Assembly (NCBI GenBank): GCA_046051225.1 | Contig: JBJOOR010000010.1 | Coordinates: forward strand, 1-64,000 | Source: CAIODY01 sp046051225 | Lineage (GTDB): Bacteria > Bacteroidota > Bacteroidia > Chitinophagales > CAIODY01 | DNA: 64,000 nt | Direction: 5' to 3' | Shown: positions 52,087-62,521 of the stretch, piece by piece | How positions within the stretch are numbered: position 1 is the first letter of the stretch | Layout: each line of letters opens with the position of its first letter | Notes under the pieces: generated by a model | The model's input: only the letters and a program-made list of their open reading frames with translations | The model's database searches: none | Told to the model about the DNA's origin: nothing | Made by a program: the position numbers and the translations under genes

Positions 52087-53181
52087 TTAAAAATTCAATA
52101 ATTCTTGTACTACTCTTTCAGTAGCTTTTCCATCCCATAATTTAGGAATTTCGCCTTTTTTATAGGTGCCATTTTCTATTTGATTTATCAAACTTATAAT
52201 GTTTTCGAAATTTAAATCGCATAAAGTATTGGTGCCTAATGTGGCAGTAATAGGTCTTTCGGTATTTGGGCGAAGGGTAATACAAGGCACTTGCAAAAAA
52301 GTAGTTTCTTCCTGAATACCACCACTATCTGTTAAAACAAATTTTGATTTTGCTACCAATTTTTGAAAGCTAAAATAATCTAATGGCTCACAAAAAGTAA
52401 TATTAAGCTTTGCGTATTTTTCTGTCAACTCAAATTTTTCAATATTTTGTTTTGTACGTGGATGAGCAGGAAAAACAATTTTATATTTTTCAGAAATGCG
52501 TTCAAAAATTTCGCGCAATTTTTCTAATCCTTCTTTATTATCAACCGTTGCAGGACGATGCATCGTTACCAATACATAACTTTGAGGTAAAACATCAAGT
52601 TGATTTAAAATTTCAGCACTATCAATATCTTTACTAAAAGCCACCAAAGTATCTATCATGGTATTGCCCACAAATTTTACTTGATTTTGGTTACGTCCTT
52701 CTTGCAATAAATTATCATATCCACTCTGCTCTGTAACAAAATATAAATCAGTAATTTCATCCGTAAGAATTCTATTAATCTCTTCAGGCATAGTTCTGTC
52801 ATTGCTTCGCAAACCGCTTTCTAAATGGGCTATTTTTACACCACATTTATTGGCCGCTAATGCACCTGCTAATGTTGAAGTAACATCGCCTACAACCATT
52901 ACTAAATCTGGCTTAAAATTTAAAATTATTTTTTCTAACTCAATAATAATCTGCCCTAATTGACTAGCTTGGCTTTTGCCATCAATAGTTAAAAAATAAT
53001 CTGGTTTATCTAATTTGAATTGGCTAAAAAAAATAGTCGACATTTTGTCATCGGTATGTTGCCCTGTATGAACTATTTTTAAATCTAATGCGCCATTCAA
53101 CTTATTAACCTCGTTTTTAAGTTGTGTTATTTTAATAAAATTGGGTCTTGTTCCAACTACTGTAAGTACTTTCTTCGTCAT
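52087..53181 (-). CDS. wecB: UDP-N-acetylglucosamine 2-epimerase (non-hydrolysing)
   Basis: 364 residues. Interconverts UDP-GlcNAc and UDP-ManNAc. Family motifs: VVGTRPNFIKITQL at the start, IVHTGQHTD, LVMVVGDVTSTLAGALAANK, HLESGLRSNDRTMPEEINR, TMHRPATVDNKE and LTDSGGIQEETTFLQVPCITLRPNTERP. Last gene of the leftward polysaccharide operon. Related enzymes act on other UDP-amino sugars, so the sugar could differ. Confidence 0.9.
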   Translation of the reverse strand: MTKKVLTVVGTRPNFIKITQLKNEVNKLNGALDLKIVHTGQHTDDKMSTIFFSQFKLDKPDYFLTIDGKSQASQLGQIIIELEKIILNFKPDLVMVVGDVTSTLAGALAANKCGVKIAHLESGLRSNDRTMPEEINRILTDEITDLYFVTEQSGYDNLLQEGRNQNQVKFVGNTMIDTLVAFSKDIDSAEILNQLDVLPQSYVLVTMHRPATVDNKEGLEKLREIFERISEKYKIVFPAHPRTKQNIEKFELTEKYAKLNITFCEPLDYFSFQKLVAKSKFVLTDSGGIQEETTFLQVPCITLRPNTERPITATLGTNTLCDLNFENIISLINQIENGTYKKGEIPKLWDGKATERVVQELLNF

Positions 53182-53212
53182 GCTGCAAAAATAAAAAATT
53201 GCTGATAAGATT

Positions 53213-54457
53213 TTATTTTTTTACAACTCTTTCCATTTCCATCAAGTATTTAATGGCAAGATTCGTTCTATCAAAATTTTGTTTTGCATATTGATAGCCA
53301 TTTTCACCATGCTGAATCACATCATTTCGATGATTATAATAATATAAAATCTTATCAGCAAAATCTTTTGGATTTTCGGGCTCTACAAAAATTCCTGCAT
53401 TTGCTTTTTCAATCAATTCTCTCGATACACCATCAATAGCCATAAGAATTGGTTTTTTGCAAGCCATATAATCAAAGGTTTTATTAGAATAAATGGTTTT
53501 AAAAGTATCTACTTTTTTCAAAATTGATGCCCCTACATCAGAAGCAAAAATATATTCAAACACTTCGCTTTTACTAACTGGTGGGTGAAATACAATGTTG
53601 GTTAATTTCCTCTTTTCTACTTCGTCAACCAACATATTTTTTTGCATTCCGGCGCCAATAGACAACAACAAAATATTTTCATTGCCTTTTAATAATTCGG
53701 CAGTTTCTACTAGTTGAATTAAGTGATTAGCAACGCCATGTGCACCAACATAAATAACAATAAATTTATCTGCCCAACCTTTCTCAATCTTAAATTTTTC
53801 TTTATCAAAATTTTGTAACAAATTATCGGATAAACTAAAATCGGAAGCATTTGGAATGAAAATAATTTTTTCGGGATTGATATTTTTCTTTTCAATCAAT
53901 GTTTGCCTAAAAGCTGGTGTTAATACATTGATTAATAAAGCTCGTTTATAAATAATTTTCTCTAACCAAAACGACAATTTAATAATCAATCCATTGGTTA
54001 AAACACCCGTATCAATAGCACTTTCGGGCCACAAATCTCTAATTTCAAAAAGATAAGGCACACGTTTAAAAACAGACAAAAACATGGCGGTTATACCCAC
54101 AAAAAGCGGTGGCGATGTAACTAATATTATATCGAACTTTCCCTTAGTTTTAAACAATCCTGCAAATAACGCCGAAAACATAAATGAAAAATAACCCCAT
54201 AATCTACCTAAAAAATTTGCATTATAACTTTCAGAAACATGGCAGCGAATTATCATTAGTTGTTCGCTTAATTGTTCTTTTACAAAATATTTACCTCTGT
54301 ATTTATCTGCTTTTGCACCAGCGGTATAATGCATCATACCTGAAAGCACAACCACCTCATGCCCTTTTTCTGTCCACACCTTGGTCATTTCGTTAAACCG
54401 TGAGCCGCCACCTTCTGATGCGTCTAAAAAAAATTGATGGAGTAATAATATTCTCAA
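53213..54457 (-). CDS. Family-4 glycosyltransferase (WbuB-like)
   Basis: 414 residues. GT-B enzyme. The N-terminal HQFFLDASEGGGSRFNEMTKVWTEKGHEV resembles WbuB/WcaI-type transferases that add amino-deoxysugars in O-antigen synthesis. The C-terminal domain has EKAKLTNIVFHPPVSKSEVF-like and YIFASDVGASILKKVDTFKT segments and YMACKKPIL before EPENPKDFADKI (donor binding). Donor and acceptor are unknown. It overlaps the heparinase-like gene by 4 bases (ATGA), so the two are translationally coupled. Confidence 0.85.
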   Translation of the reverse strand: MRILLLHQFFLDASEGGGSRFNEMTKVWTEKGHEVVVLSGMMHYTAGAKADKYRGKYFVKEQLSEQLMIIRCHVSESYNANFLGRLWGYFSFMFSALFAGLFKTKGKFDIILVTSPPLFVGITAMFLSVFKRVPYLFEIRDLWPESAIDTGVLTNGLIIKLSFWLEKIIYKRALLINVLTPAFRQTLIEKKNINPEKIIFIPNASDFSLSDNLLQNFDKEKFKIEKGWADKFIVIYVGAHGVANHLIQLVETAELLKGNENILLLSIGAGMQKNMLVDEVEKRKLTNIVFHPPVSKSEVFEYIFASDVGASILKKVDTFKTIYSNKTFDYMACKKPILMAIDGVSRELIEKANAGIFVEPENPKDFADKILYYYNHRNDVIQHGENGYQYAKQNFDRTNLAIKYLMEMERVVKK

Positions 54458-56379
54458 TTGTGGTTTTGTTTTGAAACTATTTCAGTAGTTATTTTTTTTG
54501 TAGAAGTGCTAAAGATAATACACTTCGTTTTTTCTTTTATACCATAATAACAAGAATGGTAAGCGTCTTTTATGGTTGGTAAAATTTCAAATCCATTTTC
54601 ATCCAACGCTTTTATTTCAAAATTGGCAAAGAAAAAATCGGTAGGGTGCCAGATTTGATTCATAGGTAAATTAGTGTTGTGTTGCATTTCATCTTCTACC
54701 TTCCAAAGCGGTTGAGCTTTTATTTTGGTTACTTTTCTTTTATGAAAAATATTTTTTCCAACTTGTTCAAAGGCTTTTATTTTCCCTTCAAAAATAAATT
54801 CAATTTCGTTTTCAGATGAAATAAATTTTGATTCTTTGTTCCAATAATACCAAATAAATCTTCCGCCTTTTTCCATTTGGTCGTTATCACCTAGCATAAC
54901 GGTGTTGTGTGAAGCCGTACCCATAAAGTATTTGGTGTCTTCAAGCGATGCATTGTATTTATAAGAACCATTGTCTTGCATTATATTTTTTCCATCATAC
55001 CACAAATCCAAATGTAGATTATCGGCTTGCGTAGGACGGTCTTTATATTGGCTGCATTTTATAAATGTAAATGTATTTGCATCTCTAAAAGTGGCGTAAC
55101 CCCCATTTTTAAATTCTACTTTTTTTGATTGTTGATTGCTTATTTTTTCAAAAGTGTTTTTAGTAAAAGTATTTGCATACCAATTCGTTTCTTCTTGGTG
55201 TTTTGCATCAGCAAATAAATGTGTGCCAGTAAAAAAATAATAGAGAGTGTTTAACTGAGACCGATAATCGTTGTAATTAGTATCATTCATTTTAAATGGC
55301 AACGAGCCATCATTAGCACCATAGTTAGGCACTTGCCCGGTTTCCGTTTCCATCAATTCAAATAAAAATTGAAAAGTTTTTTTTGTTTTTTGATAAACTA
55401 CTTCATCCAATTTTTCTCCATTTGCATCTGCCACATAAACCGCCAGCGTTAGCAATTGCATCACCACACGATTGTAATTGGTTGAAAAAAGCAGGTGTGT
55501 GCCATCATCATAAATTTGATAATCTACTTCTTGCTGAAACCATTTTTTGCCTGCTTGTTTCCATTTTTTTGCATCATCAAAAAATGGAAAAATTAAGCCA
55601 CCGAGATAGAGCATTAGCGTTTCAGTAATAGCATGATTATTCCGAACTGCTATTCTTGAAAAATTAATATTGCTATACACATGTTTTAATTGCCAATAAA
55701 TATGGTGCATGATTTCTGAAAACAATTCTTCAGTAAGTACAGTAGAATTTTTGTAATAGGACAAGGCAAACGACCAGTTTAAAATTCGTAAAGAAATTTC
55801 TTGGCTGCACCTATAATTCGGGCCACAATTAATTGGGTTAGCTTTTATCCATGATGAAATTTCGGCAAAAACAAAATCGGCATGGTCTTGTTGAAAGTGG
55901 TAATCATGGCGGATTACAGTGTGTAAGTAAGCGAACCGTGATTTTTCCCAAACAAATTTTATATCGCCTGATGTGGGATTATATTCATTCACTTTTGTCC
56001 AATGTACATTGGCATCATAAGTGTATTTGCTGTTGATATTATAGAGCCAATTATAATCGCTGCCGATGTCGAAATATTCGGCATTAAAAAAAAATAATTT
56101 GCCTGATTTTATTTGTTCGTATTGATAAGCTAATGTTTCGCTTGGAGCAAAGGGAGTTTCAATTTCTTCTTTTGGTTTAAATAAAAACTGAACCTTTGAT
56201 TTTTTCCAATCTTCTAATTTAATAAAATCTTTTTTCGGTGGTTGGGTTGGATATTGCCAAACCGTAAGCCCCAGTTTTTGACTTAGTAAATACCAAATCC
56301 TAAACAGCAAATAGCGAATGCCATTGTTCTTTATAAAATTAAAAATCAGGTTTATTTTCATAAAAGAATATTGCTTCAA
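54454..56379 (-). CDS. Heparinase II/III-like protein
   Basis: 641 residues, no clear signal peptide. An (alpha/alpha)-toroid plus beta-sandwich layout of heparinase II/III proteins: WTKVNEYNPTSGDIKFVWEK, SQEISLRILNWSFALSYY, NNHAITETLMLYLGGLIFPF, VPNYGANDGSLPFKMND and LHLDLWYDGKNIMQDNGSYKYN, with HNTVMLGDNDQM near the end. Such proteins are common in Bacteroidota surface-polysaccharide clusters, where they may trim or modify the chain. It overlaps asnB and the next gene by 4 bases on each side. Confidence 0.85.
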   Translation of the reverse strand: MKQYSFMKINLIFNFIKNNGIRYLLFRIWYLLSQKLGLTVWQYPTQPPKKDFIKLEDWKKSKVQFLFKPKEEIETPFAPSETLAYQYEQIKSGKLFFFNAEYFDIGSDYNWLYNINSKYTYDANVHWTKVNEYNPTSGDIKFVWEKSRFAYLHTVIRHDYHFQQDHADFVFAEISSWIKANPINCGPNYRCSQEISLRILNWSFALSYYKNSTVLTEELFSEIMHHIYWQLKHVYSNINFSRIAVRNNHAITETLMLYLGGLIFPFFDDAKKWKQAGKKWFQQEVDYQIYDDGTHLLFSTNYNRVVMQLLTLAVYVADANGEKLDEVVYQKTKKTFQFLFELMETETGQVPNYGANDGSLPFKMNDTNYNDYRSQLNTLYYFFTGTHLFADAKHQEETNWYANTFTKNTFEKISNQQSKKVEFKNGGYATFRDANTFTFIKCSQYKDRPTQADNLHLDLWYDGKNIMQDNGSYKYNASLEDTKYFMGTASHNTVMLGDNDQMEKGGRFIWYYWNKESKFISSENEIEFIFEGKIKAFEQVGKNIFHKRKVTKIKAQPLWKVEDEMQHNTNLPMNQIWHPTDFFFANFEIKALDENGFEILPTIKDAYHSCYYGIKEKTKCIIFSTSTKKITTEIVSKQNHN

Positions 56380-58232
56380 TTACTTGTAAAAAATGTTTGC
56401 ATCCAAATTTCTGCAAATATTACTCGATGAATATCTCGTTGCCAATATAATGCAGGATTTTGTAAATAATTATTTAGTTCTGATTGAAAAGTATTTAAAT
56501 TTATAATTCCATGTTTTGCTAATAATGAATCCTTAAAAAGCTCATCAATTCTAGCTTTAGTGTCTTCCGATACAAATGTATCTTCTTTAATATTAAATCC
56601 CTTTTTATCTTTTCGCCATCTTAATTTTTGAGGTAATTCTGTAAACATATTTCTTAAAATATATTTAGTAAACCCTTTATTGATTTTAGTTGTATTAGGT
56701 AAATTAACACATAAATCTACAAGGCGATGATCTAAAAATGGAAGTCGAATTTCTAATCCAAAAGCCATTGAATTTCTATCTTCGTAATGATTTAATACGG
56801 GTACCGAAAAATGCTCAATATCCAATATCTGGCGCTGGCTTAATGTTGCTGCTGCGCCAAGCGAATTTTTCTCAAACGGGATAGTAACAACTTTGCTAAT
56901 AAAACTTTCTTTTTTAATTCCAGTTTTCAAATATCGGCTAGCATAAGTAAAATTAAATTCGCCATTAATTATTTTTGGTATGATAGAGGTTATTGCCAAA
57001 ACAGCAGCTATATATTTTTTGTTTTTCAACAACTCTTTAATATTAAACATGTAATATTTATTGTATCCAGCCAAGCATTCATCACCACCCTGACCACTCA
57101 ATATTACTTTAATGTTTGATTGAGTTCTTAATTGTTGCATCATTTTATAATGCGCAATAGTACTTAATGATAATATAGGTTCATCATGATGCCAAATTAC
57201 TTTATTGACATCAAGCCAAGAATCATTGTTGTCAAAATTAATTTTAGTAACGGTTAAATTATTTTTTAAAATTAATTCATCAACAAATTCTTCTTCACTT
57301 ATTTTTTTGTCTTTACTAATTACAGCATAGTTATTCAATTTTTGTTGTAAAATATTGTTGCATATAACAGCAATAACTGATGAATCTAAGCCACCACTAA
57401 GCGTATTGGCTACTGGCACATCGCTTCGTAATCTAATTTTAACTGCATCGATTAATGTATTTCTAAACAATGCGGAATACTGATTTGCATCTAACTTAGA
57501 ATACGCTGTTGGATTTGAGAAATCCCAATATTTTTTAAATTGATGTGTATTTTTTTCTAAATCAATTTCCATAAAATGCTTAGCAGGCACTTTAAATATT
57601 TCATTAAAAAAAGTTTGAGATGGATGATGATCAATTAAATAATCAGATAAATAAGCTGCCATCATAGGCTTATTTATGGTAGGATTTGTATGATTTAAAA
57701 GTTGTTTTATTTCAGATGCAAAATAGTAATTACTCTCATTAATTAAATAATAAAGTGGCTTTATACTAAATCTATCTCTGCAAGCAATTACTTTATTTTT
57801 CTGTTTATCAATTAATACAAAGGCCCACATCCCATTCATTTTATCAAATCCATCTACGCCATATTTTTTGTATAAATTAATGATTACTTCAGTATCTGAT
57901 TGGGTTTTAAAATTGTACCCTTCTGTAATTAATTGTTCACGTAATTCAATATAATTAAAAATTTCGCCATTAAATGTAATCCAAATATTATCATCATTTG
58001 TAAAAGGCTGATTGCTGGCTTCATTTAAGTCTATAATAGATAGCCGCTGATGACCTAAGAAAATATTAAAACTATCTTGGTTAAAACCAGGTTGATTGCT
58101 AGTATTAATAGTTTTAAATTCTGTGGCATCAGGGCCTCTATGATTTATTATTTGTAATGATTGTTTTAAGCCTGAAACATCTACACTGGTAAATGATTTT
58201 TGGGTTGCAATTGAAGCAAAAATTCCACACAT
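56376..58232 (-). CDS. asnB: Asparagine synthase-like amidotransferase
   Basis: 618 residues. N-terminal glutaminase with catalytic Cys2 (MCGIFASIATQ) and NHRGPDATEF; then a synthetase domain with the ATP-binding SGGLDSSVIAVICN (about 280) and SGQGGDECLAGYNKYYMF. In polysaccharide loci, AsnB-like proteins amidate uronic acids or form glycan amides; that role is inferred from context here. ATGA overlap with the heparinase-like gene. Confidence 0.9.
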   Translation of the reverse strand: MCGIFASIATQKSFTSVDVSGLKQSLQIINHRGPDATEFKTINTSNQPGFNQDSFNIFLGHQRLSIIDLNEASNQPFTNDDNIWITFNGEIFNYIELREQLITEGYNFKTQSDTEVIINLYKKYGVDGFDKMNGMWAFVLIDKQKNKVIACRDRFSIKPLYYLINESNYYFASEIKQLLNHTNPTINKPMMAAYLSDYLIDHHPSQTFFNEIFKVPAKHFMEIDLEKNTHQFKKYWDFSNPTAYSKLDANQYSALFRNTLIDAVKIRLRSDVPVANTLSGGLDSSVIAVICNNILQQKLNNYAVISKDKKISEEEFVDELILKNNLTVTKINFDNNDSWLDVNKVIWHHDEPILSLSTIAHYKMMQQLRTQSNIKVILSGQGGDECLAGYNKYYMFNIKELLKNKKYIAAVLAITSIIPKIINGEFNFTYASRYLKTGIKKESFISKVVTIPFEKNSLGAAATLSQRQILDIEHFSVPVLNHYEDRNSMAFGLEIRLPFLDHRLVDLCVNLPNTTKINKGFTKYILRNMFTELPQKLRWRKDKKGFNIKEDTFVSEDTKARIDELFKDSLLAKHGIINLNTFQSELNNYLQNPALYWQRDIHRVIFAEIWMQTFFTSN

Positions 58233-58233
58233 T

Positions 58234-59382
58234 TTAATCTATTTTATTTGATAATTTATCGGGGTCGGTATATGCATATCCCAATAAAACTGGTATATAA
58301 TTTAATCCAAAGGTATTAAAAGCAAAAAAGGATTCAATGAATGCATTAATTAAAAAATATAAAGCCAATTCGTAAACTTTATTTTTCTTTCTTTTTTTTA
58401 TTGCCATTGCAATACCCCTAAAGTATAGTATTAAAAAAAATAGATAGAAGATGGCTCCGTATTTAGAAACAAATCCTAATGGACTAATGTGGGCATTAGC
58501 GGCTTCCATTTTTTTGCCATCAAGCTCTATTACATAATAATAAAATCCAACTCCTTTTCCAATAATGTAATCAGTGCTCGACATCCTATTGGTAATTTCA
58601 TACACCTCTTCAAATCTGCCAGCCGACATTTCTTCTAATCCATTTTTTTTATCTAATAAATCAAAAGAATGTTGATATTTATTAAATATTTTGGTTTTGT
58701 TAATGAATCCATCATATAAAAATATGGTTGAAAGCGTTACTATTATTGCAGAAACTATTAATGTATAAATAGCTTTTTTCGATTTTGAAAGAATTGTGTA
58801 TATCAAAAAACAAACAATCATTGAAACTAATAGTGCCCTTTTACCCGAAAGCAATACTACAATGCCGGCCAGAATATAAAAAAATATATTACCCATGATT
58901 AAGTATTGGCAAGATGGCAATTGTATAGATGGGGCAAAGCCAATATATACTGGGAAAAATCTAATCATTATAAATATCACAATAATTAAAATGAAATTTA
59001 CAATCAACAATATACGGGCAGCTTTTTTAAAATATGCCCCTGCATTGATAGTTTTTGCATGCTCAAAAATATATTTAAACGAAAATATTTTTAATACAAA
59101 TAATATTGGGTTTAAAATATCGGTAATATAGCGCCTTGAGATTTCATTATTATTAATACCGATAAATACTGAAACTAAAACTAAAACGAGCAAAACTTTA
59201 CCCCAAATATCCACTGTTCTGATGGATGAAAAAACGAATAAAATATCAATCACTATATTGAATAATAATATGGGCTGAATAATATCTAATCTAAAAAACA
59301 TTCTGCCAATGCTTACTACCAATGAGAGGGCTGTGTAAAACAAAAGATAGTTTAGGTATAGTTGGGTTTTATTAATTTTCAC
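58234..59382 (-). CDS. O-antigen-polymerase-like membrane protein
   Basis: 382 residues with about 10-11 membrane helices and a longer periplasmic loop (GLEEMSAGRFEEVYEITNRM...YIIGKGVGFYYYVIELDGKK) before the last helices, the pattern of Wzy/O-antigen ligase-type enzymes. Sequence identity is naturally low in this family, so the assignment rests on topology, loop and context. It overlaps the next upstream gene by 4 bases. Confidence 0.75.
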   Translation of the reverse strand: MKINKTQLYLNYLLFYTALSLVVSIGRMFFRLDIIQPILLFNIVIDILFVFSSIRTVDIWGKVLLVLVLVSVFIGINNNEISRRYITDILNPILFVLKIFSFKYIFEHAKTINAGAYFKKAARILLIVNFILIIVIFIMIRFFPVYIGFAPSIQLPSCQYLIMGNIFFYILAGIVVLLSGKRALLVSMIVCFLIYTILSKSKKAIYTLIVSAIIVTLSTIFLYDGFINKTKIFNKYQHSFDLLDKKNGLEEMSAGRFEEVYEITNRMSSTDYIIGKGVGFYYYVIELDGKKMEAANAHISPLGFVSKYGAIFYLFFLILYFRGIAMAIKKRKKNKVYELALYFLINAFIESFFAFNTFGLNYIPVLLGYAYTDPDKLSNKID

Positions 59383-61217
59383 TTTGTTAATAGTTTTTTA
59401 AAACTGGTTTCATCAAAATTTAAGTCGCACTTATCTAATATTATTTCTCGATTTGTATTAAACTCAAAAACAAGTTTTTCGTAATTGTTAAGTTTGTTAA
59501 TTAAATCTATTTCGCCTTTGCACAAGCCATAATAATTTAAATCAATATATGGGGCGTCAAAAACTGGTTCATTAATACCTATATAATATATTGTTGGCAA
59601 GTTATAAAAAAAACAATCCATACCCAACGAACTGTTTTTCATAATAGCTAAATCAAATTGTTTTAAATAAACCAATGGCATTAAGTTATTATCTACAATT
59701 TTGAGTTTCCCCGAATAGCTTTCATAATTTTTAGCATTATCACGTGGATGAATTTTTAAATACAATTCAAAATTATTTTTTTTAGCTTCTTTTAATAATA
59801 GTTCAATTGTTTTAAATTGATTTTCGTAATCAATAGGTTGAGTAATCAATAATACTTTTTTTAGCTGTGAAACATTGTTTGAGCCTCTTACCGTTTCTTG
59901 AACACCATATTTTACGTTGCCAAAGCAACACAAAGTTTTTTTCAATGAGTTAAACCAGTTTTCAAAATAATTAAACGTGGATTTGTTATTAAACAAAAAA
60001 TAATCGCAAAATATAAAATCAGGAAATGGTTTTGATGCAATAACTGTTGTTTGAATTTGAATTGATTGGAACAGCAATTTTTCAGCATTTTTTTTTATCC
60101 ACTTTGAGTAATCAGTTAACATCTCTAAAGAAACAGCAATTTTTTTTACATCCTGATGTAATTTATTATTTACATGTTGCATAGCTTTTAGTGTTACATG
60201 TTCATAAATAAAACTTTCAGTAGATGATATGATTAATTCAGTTAACACATTACTCATATCAATATTTACACCGCCATAGTTTAAATACAATTTTGAATTT
60301 GAAAATTTATTTTTAAAAAGTAAACCGAACACTTTAAAGTATATTTTAAAAATATCCCAAAATTGTAAAAATTGTTGCTCATGATAGCATATACTTTTAT
60401 CAATATTATTAGCCTTAATAAAATGATAATTGGCGAAATACTTTGTAAACCTTTCATTGATTAGCAAAGCAGAGTTAGTTTTATTTTGGAATAGAAAGTT
60501 TGCCATATAATCGCTTGCCACAGTGCTTCTAGAAGATACAAAATAAAATAATTCTGATGGAGCTAAAACAATATTAGCAGAAAGAGGAGTAATGTTTTGC
60601 TGGATAGACTGATTAAAAATAAATAAACACCGGTTTTTAAAATGCATAGCAAATTTTAAAAGCAAGAAAATGTATCGTCTTGTAAAATTCTTTAAAAAAA
60701 AATTTAGCTTATAATGGCGGCGATGAATATTGACTTGTATTGTAGACTTGTATTTTTCATCCACATATTTTTTTAGCATATAGGGTATGTAATTGTAGTA
60801 CTCATACAAAAACATTTTGTTTGATTCACCTTCTGCTTCGTAATAATTAATATCTTTTGAATTAATGAAATCTGAAATTACAATTTCAGTAATTGATAAT
60901 TTGTACCGTTCAATTAACTTATCTATTGCAATAAAATAAAGCAAAATTGGCGAAATATTTTTTGAATACAAGTTGCATCTATTTGCTTCTACTATTTCTT
61001 TAATCGAAGGGTGTATTGCATTAATTATCGAGTTTAAAAAAATATTATAATGCGCTACATTATTTTCATAATCTTTTGCTTCAATAAGCGATTCTAAGTA
61101 TTCAAAATTGGGATAATTAAAATTATTTTTAATAGCATTATAAGAATGCCCTATTACCAAATCATCTTTGCTTACATTATTAATTTCAGTATTTGAAAAG
61201 GCTATATATATTTTCAT
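59379..61217 (-). CDS. Probable glycosyltransferase of unfamiliar type
   Basis: 612 residues from the ATG at 61217 (MKIYIAFSNTEINNVSKDDL); a longer frame starts at 61265 but its extra N-terminus is poor. The C-terminal third resembles surface-polysaccharide GT-B enzymes (capsule/Kdo-transferase or polysialyltransferase-like): VLLITQPIDYENQFKTIELL, FELYLKIHPRDNAKNYESYS, LAIMKNSSLGMDCFFYNLPTI. The N-terminal 400 residues are unfamiliar. No membrane helix or signal is obvious. Placement between the flippase and the polymerase gene supports a role in glycan assembly. Confidence 0.55.
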   Translation of the reverse strand: MKIYIAFSNTEINNVSKDDLVIGHSYNAIKNNFNYPNFEYLESLIEAKDYENNVAHYNIFLNSIINAIHPSIKEIVEANRCNLYSKNISPILLYFIAIDKLIERYKLSITEIVISDFINSKDINYYEAEGESNKMFLYEYYNYIPYMLKKYVDEKYKSTIQVNIHRRHYKLNFFLKNFTRRYIFLLLKFAMHFKNRCLFIFNQSIQQNITPLSANIVLAPSELFYFVSSRSTVASDYMANFLFQNKTNSALLINERFTKYFANYHFIKANNIDKSICYHEQQFLQFWDIFKIYFKVFGLLFKNKFSNSKLYLNYGGVNIDMSNVLTELIISSTESFIYEHVTLKAMQHVNNKLHQDVKKIAVSLEMLTDYSKWIKKNAEKLLFQSIQIQTTVIASKPFPDFIFCDYFLFNNKSTFNYFENWFNSLKKTLCCFGNVKYGVQETVRGSNNVSQLKKVLLITQPIDYENQFKTIELLLKEAKKNNFELYLKIHPRDNAKNYESYSGKLKIVDNNLMPLVYLKQFDLAIMKNSSLGMDCFFYNLPTIYYIGINEPVFDAPYIDLNYYGLCKGEIDLINKLNNYEKLVFEFNTNREIILDKCDLNFDETSFKKLLTK

Positions 61218-61267
61218 TGAATTAATGATGGTAATAAATTTTCTTCTTTTTTTAGAAGAATGCAATA

Positions 61268-62512
61268 CTATTTCGTGTTATTTTTTTTATTCAAATTACT
61301 CCATAAAAAAAAGTAAGTTATTAAATATGAAACAATGCTAATTACAAAATACAAACAAAGTTGAATAAGATAATCTTGTTTAAAAATTAAGTGCAAAATA
61401 TTGCCACAACCCCACATAACTATTGCAAACACAAATATATATAGAAAGAATTTCAGTTCTTTATTTATAGTAATTAAAAACAAAGAAACTAAATACGTAC
61501 TAAAAAGTATCACTCGATAATTAAACATTAGCGCTACTAAAAAGTAGCTTTGGGTATATTGTGTAAAATACTTTTTTATAATTAAACAGCAAATTGGAAG
61601 TATAATAATATTTGATGCTAAAAGAATGAGTCCTAAGATTTTGATAAATTTAGTATTCATTTTTTTTAATATAGCATTGTCTTTATGAAAAGCGGCTATA
61701 AAGTTGGCTTGATAATAAAGGCAAAAAGTAGAAATTAGAATGGTAGCCACATTGGCCACATTATCATAAAATTGAAGAACGCCCAATTCTTGAGGTTGTA
61801 GTAGATATTGAAACACCAACCTTCCATGATTGATTAAAAAAATATTTATTAATGAAACTAAATAAATCTTAATGCTATCATTAAATAACAATTTAAAATT
61901 GGCTTGTAAATAATTTTTAAAATGAAGTAAGTTGATGCTTTTAATATAGCCAAACGATAGCGAAAGGGCTACAAGCAAAAACACTAATACGGCTATAAAA
62001 TTAATTTTAAAATAATCGCTTGCCGAATGGCAATAAAAATAAAACAATCCGAAAAAAAATATAGTGTAAATAATACCTGCAATATTGCTATGCAAATTAC
62101 GCTCTCTTAGTCTAAAAAAAATTATGAAATAGTTTCTTACTAAATTCAAAATACCCACAAATGAAATAAGCAACCAAGCTGGATTGTTTAAATAAAAAAA
62201 ACCTAACGCTAATGCAATAGGCGTTATCAACAAGTAAACAAAAAGTGGAAATAGTAGAACATTGTCCTTTTCATTTTGTGTGCTCGATTTAGAATAATGT
62301 TTAGCCGTTGATTGTGCCACACCTACAGCTAAAAACGGCACCATGGTGATGTATAAAAAATCTTTTACCGTTTTGCCATATTCTAATGTTCCTAAGCGTT
62401 TGGCTAATAAGAATAAAATTAATGAAGTAAAAAACAGCTCTACATATCTTAGCATAGAAAATATAATGCTGCCTTTATGTGTAATGACGTATAACTTTAG
62501 TTTAGTAAGCAT
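61268..62512 (-). CDS. Flippase-like polysaccharide exporter (Wzx type)
   Basis: 414 residues, about 12 membrane helices. MOP-superfamily flippase N-terminus with VELFFTSLILFLLAKRLGTLEYGKTV and internal FLINHGRLVFQYLLQPQELGVLQFYDNVAN. It should turn lipid-linked repeat units across the inner membrane for the polymerase. It lies in the operon, 9 bases downstream of pseI. Confidence 0.8.
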   Translation of the reverse strand: MLTKLKLYVITHKGSIIFSMLRYVELFFTSLILFLLAKRLGTLEYGKTVKDFLYITMVPFLAVGVAQSTAKHYSKSSTQNEKDNVLLFPLFVYLLITPIALALGFFYLNNPAWLLISFVGILNLVRNYFIIFFRLRERNLHSNIAGIIYTIFFFGLFYFYCHSASDYFKINFIAVLVFLLVALSLSFGYIKSINLLHFKNYLQANFKLLFNDSIKIYLVSLINIFLINHGRLVFQYLLQPQELGVLQFYDNVANVATILISTFCLYYQANFIAAFHKDNAILKKMNTKFIKILGLILLASNIIILPICCLIIKKYFTQYTQSYFLVALMFNYRVILFSTYLVSLFLITINKELKFFLYIFVFAIVMWGCGNILHLIFKQDYLIQLCLYFVISIVSYLITYFFLWSNLNKKNNTK

Positions 62513-62521
62513 TCAATTGAT

